DNA of 64,000 nucleotides from Halobacterium wangiae (GTDB taxonomy: Archaea > Halobacteriota > Halobacteria > Halobacteriales > Halobacteriaceae). The notes beneath the pieces are model-generated. The model saw nothing but the letters and a program-made list of their open reading frames with translations. It made no database searches and had not been told where the DNA came from. The position numbers were made by a program, and so were the translations under genes. Below, in pieces: positions 59,466 through 64,000 of the stretch. The stretch is from positions 2,170,001-2,234,000 of the forward strand of contig NZ_CP089588.1 in the NCBI RefSeq assembly GCF_021249345.1, read 5' to 3'. Each line of letters starts with the position of its first letter. The stretch's first letter is position 1.

Positions 59466-60947
59466 ATGAGCCAGCAACTCCGGGAGGAAGCGGACCTCAC
59501 CGCCGTCATCGGCCTGGAGGTCCACGTGCAACTCGAAACGGACACCAAGATCTTCTGTGGGTGTTCGACGGACACCGCCGACGCGGAGCCGAACACGCAC
59601 ACGTGTCCCGTCTGTCTCGGACTCCCGGGTGCGCTACCCGTGCTGAACGAGGGGGCCGTCGAGGCCGCCGTGAAACTCGGGAAGGCGATCGACGCGGAGA
59701 TCCCCGAGCGCACGCGGTTCCACCGGAAGAACTACTTCTACCCCGACCTCCCGAAGGGGTTCCAGATCACGCAGTACGACGCCCCCATCTGCCAGGACGG
59801 CGAACTCGCCGTACCAGTCGCGGACGAACGCCGGACCATCGGCATCGAGCGCGCCCACCTCGAGGAGGACCCGGGGAGCATGCAGCACGCGGGCGGCAGC
59901 ATCGACACCGCCGACTACACGCTCGTGGACTACAACCGCGCGGGGACGCCGCTCATGGAGATCGTCACCCGACCGGACTTCCGGAGCGCCGACGAGGCCC
60001 GGTCGTTCCTCGCGAAGCTCACGGAGGTCCTGGAGTACCTCGGCATCTTCGACGCCGAGCGGGACGGTAGCCTGCGCGTGGACGCGAACATCTCGATGAT
60101 AGACGCCGCCGAAATCGACGGCGAGGAGCCCAGCGACGAGACGCTGGCCGCCGCCAACCGCACCGAGGTGAAGAACATCTCCAGCCACAAGGGCGCCCAG
60201 AAGGCGCTGTCCTACGAGATCACGCGCCAGCGCAACCAGATCCAGCGCGGCCGCGAGGTCGAACAGGAGACCCGCCACTGGGACGAGGCCCGCGGCATCA
60301 CGGTGTCCATCCGCTCGAAGGCCGAGGAGAAGGACTACCGGTACTTCCGGGAGGCCGACATCCCGCCCCTGGAGGTCTCGGACTGGAAGGCGGAGATCCC
60401 CATTCCGGAACTCCCGGACGCGCGCCGCGAGCGCTTCCGCGACGACTACGACCTCGGTGAGGAGGCCGCGGCGAAGCTCACCTCCCGGAAGGCCGTCGCG
60501 GACCTCTTCGAGGAGCTCGCCGACGAGTACGACCCCGACCTCGCCGCGACCTGGGTCGCGGACACCATCCTGGGGGAACTCAACTACCGCGACCTCGACG
60601 TGAACGACGTCGACGACCGCATCGACGAGTTCGCGCGCCTCGTGGAACTCGTCGCCGAGGACGAGATCACCGCGAAGAACGCCGAGGAGGTCGTGCTCCG
60701 CGGGATGCTCGACGACGGCGACCACCCCGACGACATCGTCGAGCGCGAGGACCTGGGGAAGACGACGGGCGGCGAGGTCGAGGCCGCCGTCGCGGACGCC
60801 ATCGACGCCAACCCGGACGCCGTCGAGGATTACTACGCGGGCGAGGACGGCGCGCTGAACTTCCTCGTCGGGCAGGTGATGGCCCAGACCGGCGGCAGCG
60901 CCGACCCCGGCCAGGTGAACGAACTGCTGCGCGAGCAACTGGAGTAG
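59466..60947 (+). CDS. gatB: Asp/Glu-tRNA amidotransferase subunit B
   Basis: A 493-residue subunit of the GatCAB amidotransferase, which converts Asp-tRNA(Asn) or Glu-tRNA(Gln) to the correct amide. VIGLEVHVQLETDTKIFCGCSTD, the CPVCLGLPGALPVLN zinc Cys set, FYPDLPKGFQITQYD, HLEEDPGSMQH, YNRAGTPLMEIVT and MRVDANIS-like RVDANISM match closely; the C-terminal YqeY-like domain binds tRNA. gatA and gatC are not adjacent. ATG at 59466. Divergent from the HTH operon. Confidence 0.97.
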   Translation: MSQQLREEADLTAVIGLEVHVQLETDTKIFCGCSTDTADAEPNTHTCPVCLGLPGALPVLNEGAVEAAVKLGKAIDAEIPERTRFHRKNYFYPDLPKGFQITQYDAPICQDGELAVPVADERRTIGIERAHLEEDPGSMQHAGGSIDTADYTLVDYNRAGTPLMEIVTRPDFRSADEARSFLAKLTEVLEYLGIFDAERDGSLRVDANISMIDAAEIDGEEPSDETLAAANRTEVKNISSHKGAQKALSYEITRQRNQIQRGREVEQETRHWDEARGITVSIRSKAEEKDYRYFREADIPPLEVSDWKAEIPIPELPDARRERFRDDYDLGEEAAAKLTSRKAVADLFEELADEYDPDLAATWVADTILGELNYRDLDVNDVDDRIDEFARLVELVAEDEITAKNAEEVVLRGMLDDGDHPDDIVEREDLGKTTGGEVEAAVADAIDANPDAVEDYYAGEDGALNFLVGQVMAQTGGSADPGQVNELLREQLE

Positions 60948-61012
60948 CGCTCGACACCACCCGCGTCTCCGTTTCCGACACCGCTTTCTGCTCCGTCCGT
61001 CCATCGCACCCC

Positions 61013-61417
61013 ATGAGCTACGAGGTCCGCGAGGAACTCCCCACGCCGGAACGCTTCGTGGAACTCCGTGAGGCGGCGGACATGGCGCCGCGCTCCCGCG
61101 AGGGCGTCGAGCGCGGCCTCCCGAACTCGGTGTACGGCGTCACCGTCGTCGACACCGACACAGACGAGGTGGTCGGGATGGCGCGCGTCGTCGGTGACGG
61201 CGCGACGGTGTTCCACGTCTGCGACATGGCCGTCCACCCGGACCACCAGCGACGGGGCCTGGGCTCCCGGATGATGGACGCGATAATGGGGTACGTCGAC
61301 GAGCACGCGCCGGAGAACGCGTACGTGAACCTGATGGCGGACGTCGACGGCTTCTACGAGCAGTGGGGGTTCGAGGAGACCCGCCCCGTCTCGAAGGGGA
61401 TGTTCTACCGCGCGTAG
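61013..61417 (+). CDS. GNAT-family N-acetyltransferase
   Basis: A 134-residue acyltransferase of the GNAT fold. The acetyl-CoA loop is seen in VFHVCDMAVHPDHQRRGLGSRMMDAIMGY (Q/RxxGxG/A motif QRRGLG), with an N-terminal VVGMARVVGDGA strand pair and C-terminal FYEQWGFEETRPVSKGMFY. It resembles the small GNATs close to aminoglycoside- or protein-acetylating proteins. Substrate unknown. It follows gatB by 65 bases and converges with a membrane-protein gene, sharing the end with no gap. Confidence 0.85.
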   Translation: MSYEVREELPTPERFVELREAADMAPRSREGVERGLPNSVYGVTVVDTDTDEVVGMARVVGDGATVFHVCDMAVHPDHQRRGLGSRMMDAIMGYVDEHAPENAYVNLMADVDGFYEQWGFEETRPVSKGMFYRA

Positions 61418-61780
61418 CTACGGCGTGTCGAGGGACTCGTGGTCGAGGACGTACAGTACGCCGATGGCCACGAGCGACACGCCGCCGAGGAGGACGGCCA
61501 CGGTGTACAGCAGTTCGGTGCCCTCCCAGGCAGCGTCGGTGACGCCGCCGACGACGAGCGACCCGCCGAGTGCGACGTCCCCGACGCCGACGAGCAGTCC
61601 CCACCGCAGGCGGTCGGTGACCCCGGCGACGAAGAACAGCGCCCCGGCCACGGCGAGCAACACCATCTGGACGGCGAGCACCGGCCCCGGGGGGAACGTC
61701 GCGGCGAGTGCGCCCACCCCGACGACGACCAGCCCGAAGCCGAGCCACTGGAACAGCGTTCGCTGGTTCACTGTCGTCAC
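61418..61780 (-). CDS. Four-helix membrane protein, function unknown
   Basis: A 120-residue membrane protein with four helices: WLGFGLVVVGVGALAATF, VLAVQMVLLAVAGALFFVAGV, WGLLVGVGDVALGGSLVVGGV and LYTVAVLLGGVSLVAIGVLYVLD. Nothing recognised in it. It ends directly at the GNAT stop (convergent), and the start is 209 bases from topA on the opposite strand, so it is probably an independent gene. Confidence 0.65.
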   Translation of the reverse strand: MTTVNQRTLFQWLGFGLVVVGVGALAATFPPGPVLAVQMVLLAVAGALFFVAGVTDRLRWGLLVGVGDVALGGSLVVGGVTDAAWEGTELLYTVAVLLGGVSLVAIGVLYVLDHESLDTP

Positions 61781-61964
61781 TCTGGTGCGAGAGCGGTTAG
61801 TTCACGGGGTCGTTCTCGCCCGCTGCGAGCGTCGGCCACTCGTCACCGAACGAGGTGGTCCTCACGCACACGCACGCGCTACGAGCGCGCCTTGAGGCGG
61901 CGCCTGCTTGCGGTTTTCGGCAGCGAAATCTTTACCCCGTCCTGTAGCCTACCGCCACCAACGA

Positions 61965-61984
61965 CCGCCCGAACGGGCGGAGGT
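61965..61984 (+). promoter_or_regulatory. Leader hairpin overlapping the topA Shine-Dalgarno
   Basis: CCGCCC-GAAC-GGGCGG (61965-61980) stands five bases before the GTG's spacer; GGAGGT (61979-61984) is a clear ribosome binding site five bases before GTG 61990, and its first two G are the last two of the hairpin. A TATA-like AATCTTTA at 61928-61935 predicts a leader of about 33 bases, so this gene is leadered, unlike most in the window. Confidence 0.55.
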
Positions 61985-61989
61985 ACACC

Positions 61990-64000
61990 GTGGAACTCAT
62001 CGTCACAGAGAAGAACAACGCCGCGCGACGCATCGCCGACATCCTCTCCGAGGGAGGGGCGTCGACGGACACGTACGCCGGCGTCAACGTCTACGAGTGG
62101 GGCGGCCGCCGCTGCATCGGCCTCTCCGGTCACGTCGTCGGCGTGGACTTCCCGCCGGAGTACTCGGACTGGCGGGACGTCGAGCCAGCCGAACTCGTCC
62201 ACGCGGACGTCGTGAAGGAACCGACCCAGGAGGACATCGTGAACGCGCTCCAGCGCCTCGCCCGCGAGGCCGACAGCGTCATCATCGCGACCGACTACGA
62301 CCGCGAGGGCGAACTCATCGGCAAGGAGGCGTACGAACTCGTCCGGCAGGTCAACGAGGAGGCGCCGGTCAAGCGCGTGCGCTTCTCCTCGATCACGGAC
62401 AACGAGGTCCGCTCGGCGTTCGCGGAACCCGACGAGATCGACTTCGACCTCGCGGCCGCCGGCGAGGCCCGCCAGACCATCGACCTGATGTGGGGCGCCG
62501 CGCTCACGCGGTTCCTCTCGCTGTCGGCGAAACAGATGGGTAGCGACTTCATCTCCGTCGGCCGCGTGCAGACGCCGACGCTGAAGCTCATCGTCGACAA
62601 GGAACGCGAGATCGAGGCGTTCGAACCCGACGACTACTGGGAGCTGTTCGCCGACCTCACTAAGGACGAGACGGAGTTCGAGGCGCAGTACTTCTACGCC
62701 GACGACGACGGCAACGAGGCCGAGCGCGTCTGGGACGAGGCCGACGCCGAGGCCGCGTTCGCGACGCTCCGCGAGGCCAGCGAGGCCATCGTCCAGTCCG
62801 TCTCCCGGCGCACCCGGACGGACGACCCGCCGGCGCCGTTCAACACCACGCAGTTCATCCGCGCCGCCGGTTCGCTGGGTTACTCCGCGGGCCGCGGGAT
62901 GAGCATCGCGGAGGACCTCTACACGGCTGGCTACATCACGTACCCGCGGACGGACAACACGGTGTACCCCGACGACCTCGACGAGCGCGAACTGCTCGCG
63001 GCGTTCGAGAACACGGTGTTCGGCGACAGCGCGACGTCGCTGCTGGAACGCGACGACCTCACGCCGACGGAGGGCGACGAGGAGACGACCGACCACCCGC
63101 CGATCCACCCGACGTCGGACTTCCCGGACCGCAACCAGCTCTCCGAGGACGAGTGGGAGGTGTACGCGCTCGTTGTGCGGCGGTTCTTCGCGACGCTCGC
63201 ACCGTCTGCCGTCTGGGAGCACCTCCGCGTCGTCGCCGACGCCGACGGCGAGCGCCTGAAGTCCAACGGGAAGCGCCTCGTCGAGGAGGGCTACCACGCG
63301 GTGTACCCGTACTTCAACACGAGTGAGAACCACGTCCCGGACGTCGAGGAGGGCGAGACGCTCGCGCTCGCTGACGCCCGCATCGAGGCCAAGGAGACCC
63401 AGCCGCCGCGGCGGTACGGCCAGAGCCGCCTCATCGAGACGATGGAGGACCTCGGGGTGGGCACGAAGAGCACCCGCCACAACACCATCGAGAAGCTGTA
63501 CGACCGGGGGTACATCGAGAACGACCCGCCGCGTCCGACGACGCTCGCGAAGGCCGTCGTGGAGGCCGCCGAGGAGTACGCCGACCTCGTCGTCAGCGAG
63601 GAGATGACGAGCGAACTCGAGGCCGACATGACCGCCATCGCGGACGGCGAGAAGACCCTCGACGACGTGACTGACGAGTCACGGGAGATCCTCGACCGCG
63701 TGTTCGACGAACTCGCGGCCTCTCGCGAGGAGATCGGCGAACACCTCCGGACGTCGCTGAAGGCGGACAAGACCCTCGGCGAGTGCCCAGAGTGCGGGGA
63801 GACGCTGCTCGTCCGGAGTTCCCGGACGGGGTCGTACTTCGTGGGCTGTGACGGCTACCCGGAGTGCCGGTTCACGCTCCCGCTCCCGTCGACGGGCGAA
63901 CCGCTCGTGCTCGACGAGACCTGCGAGGAGCACGGACTCCACGAGGTGAAGATGCTCGCGGGCCGCAACACGTTCGTCCACGGCTGTCCGCTCTGTGCGG
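61990..64000 (+). CDS. topA: DNA topoisomerase I (archaeal type IA), right end cut by window
   Basis: A type IA topoisomerase that relaxes negative supercoils; 670 codons are seen and the frame is open at 64000. Toprim domain: LIVTEKNNAARRIADILS and IIATDYDREGELIGKEAY (acidic triad). Then RVRFSSIT and the cap; the catalytic Tyr lies in GYITYPRTDNTVYP. At the C-terminus a first zinc ribbon appears (CPECGETLLVRSSRTGSYFVGCDGYPEC) and a second is starting (HGCPLCA). Start is GTG at 61990 with a GGAGGT ribosome site five bases before. Upstream gene is the divergent four-helix protein. Confidence 0.96.
   Translation, partial: MELIVTEKNNAARRIADILSEGGASTDTYAGVNVYEWGGRRCIGLSGHVVGVDFPPEYSDWRDVEPAELVHADVVKEPTQEDIVNALQRLAREADSVIIATDYDREGELIGKEAYELVRQVNEEAPVKRVRFSSITDNEVRSAFAEPDEIDFDLAAAGEARQTIDLMWGAALTRFLSLSAKQMGSDFISVGRVQTPTLKLIVDKEREIEAFEPDDYWELFADLTKDETEFEAQYFYADDDGNEAERVWDEADAEAAFATLREASEAIVQSVSRRTRTDDPPAPFNTTQFIRAAGSLGYSAGRGMSIAEDLYTAGYITYPRTDNTVYPDDLDERELLAAFENTVFGDSATSLLERDDLTPTEGDEETTDHPPIHPTSDFPDRNQLSEDEWEVYALVVRRFFATLAPSAVWEHLRVVADADGERLKSNGKRLVEEGYHAVYPYFNTSENHVPDVEEGETLALADARIEAKETQPPRRYGQSRLIETMEDLGVGTKSTRHNTIEKLYDRGYIENDPPRPTTLAKAVVEAAEEYADLVVSEEMTSELEADMTAIADGEKTLDDVTDESREILDRVFDELAASREEIGEHLRTSLKADKTLGECPECGETLLVRSSRTGSYFVGCDGYPECRFTLPLPSTGEPLVLDETCEEHGLHEVKMLAGRNTFVHGCPLCA

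Noticed and set aside
1-64000. CRISPR arrays, integrases, transposases, toxin-antitoxin or phage-defence genes
   Set aside because: None recognised; no regularly spaced repeats and no protein with the expected motifs. The region is chromosomal backbone.

Overview
The window is a 64 kb piece of a haloarchaeal (class Halobacteria) main chromosome. The DNA is very G+C-rich, the proteins are strongly acidic (Asp/Glu-rich), and many genes have a TATA-like box about 25-30 bases before the start codon, as expected for leaderless transcripts. Diagnostic archaeal genes include transcription factor TFB, LonB protease, an archaeal-type NMN adenylyltransferase, the ADH-synthase/DHQ-synthase-II route to dehydroquinate, PEP synthase, archaeal TopA and MfnA. 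From memory, the order lon - trp genes - aroA'/aroB' - pyk - ppsA resembles Halobacterium, so a member of Halobacteriaceae is my best guess; I could not test this. No tRNA, rRNA, CRISPR array, transposase or phage gene was recognised. Almost everything is core or lineage-conserved chromosome rather than an accessory island.

Layout: (a) 0-13 kb: a mixed set with a zinc-ribbon protein, a GT87-like membrane glycosyltransferase, a radical SAM/HhH enzyme, TRAM protein, YkgJ-type cysteine-cluster protein, MBL hydrolase, small regulators, a GT2, an amidohydrolase-like protein, a TetR-MFS efflux pair with a perfect operator, and a TRIC channel overlapping a SAM-hydrolase gene. (b) 13-19 kb: nadM, lonB, an MFS permease, a CPBP protease and an MGMT-like protein lacking the active-site Cys. 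(c) 19-29 kb: aromatic amino-acid biosynthesis, trpCBA with 4-base overlaps, aroA', aroB' and aroD, interrupted by an HTH-S9 peptidase operon and by a small A+T-rich island carrying a lipoprotein and a broken ORF; then tfb. (d) 29-41 kb: BtuF-like protein, DUF84 phosphatase, AglD-like fusion, two HTH proteins, a NfeD-SPFH cluster, pyruvate kinase, GYD protein, metG and a LiaF-like protein. (e) 41-52 kb: VTT protein, mfnA, lipoprotein, M48 protease, ppsA, PhzF, and two tandem double-domain Usp genes separated by a 73-base copied piece of phzF. (f) 51-64 kb: a PRTase-MTAP purine salvage pair, a RecA-like protein, a scpA-smc-coiled-coil operon, an HTH/membrane-protein pair, gatB, GNAT, and topA running off the right end.

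I saw no large undescribed system. The most useful new observations are non-coding: six candidate operators placed on TATA boxes or transcription starts of regulator-type promoters; two arrays of consecutive short-loop hairpins (16154-16348 and 45254-45431); the near-identical phzF fragment lying between two much more diverged usp paralogs; and a hairpin touching the Shine-Dalgarno sequence of topA. Several proteins keep their fold motifs but have lost catalytic residues: the MGMT-like protein (Cys to Asp), the amidohydrolase, the pyruvate kinase C-terminal phosphohistidine-like domain, and a Glu in place of the catalytic Asp of TrpA.
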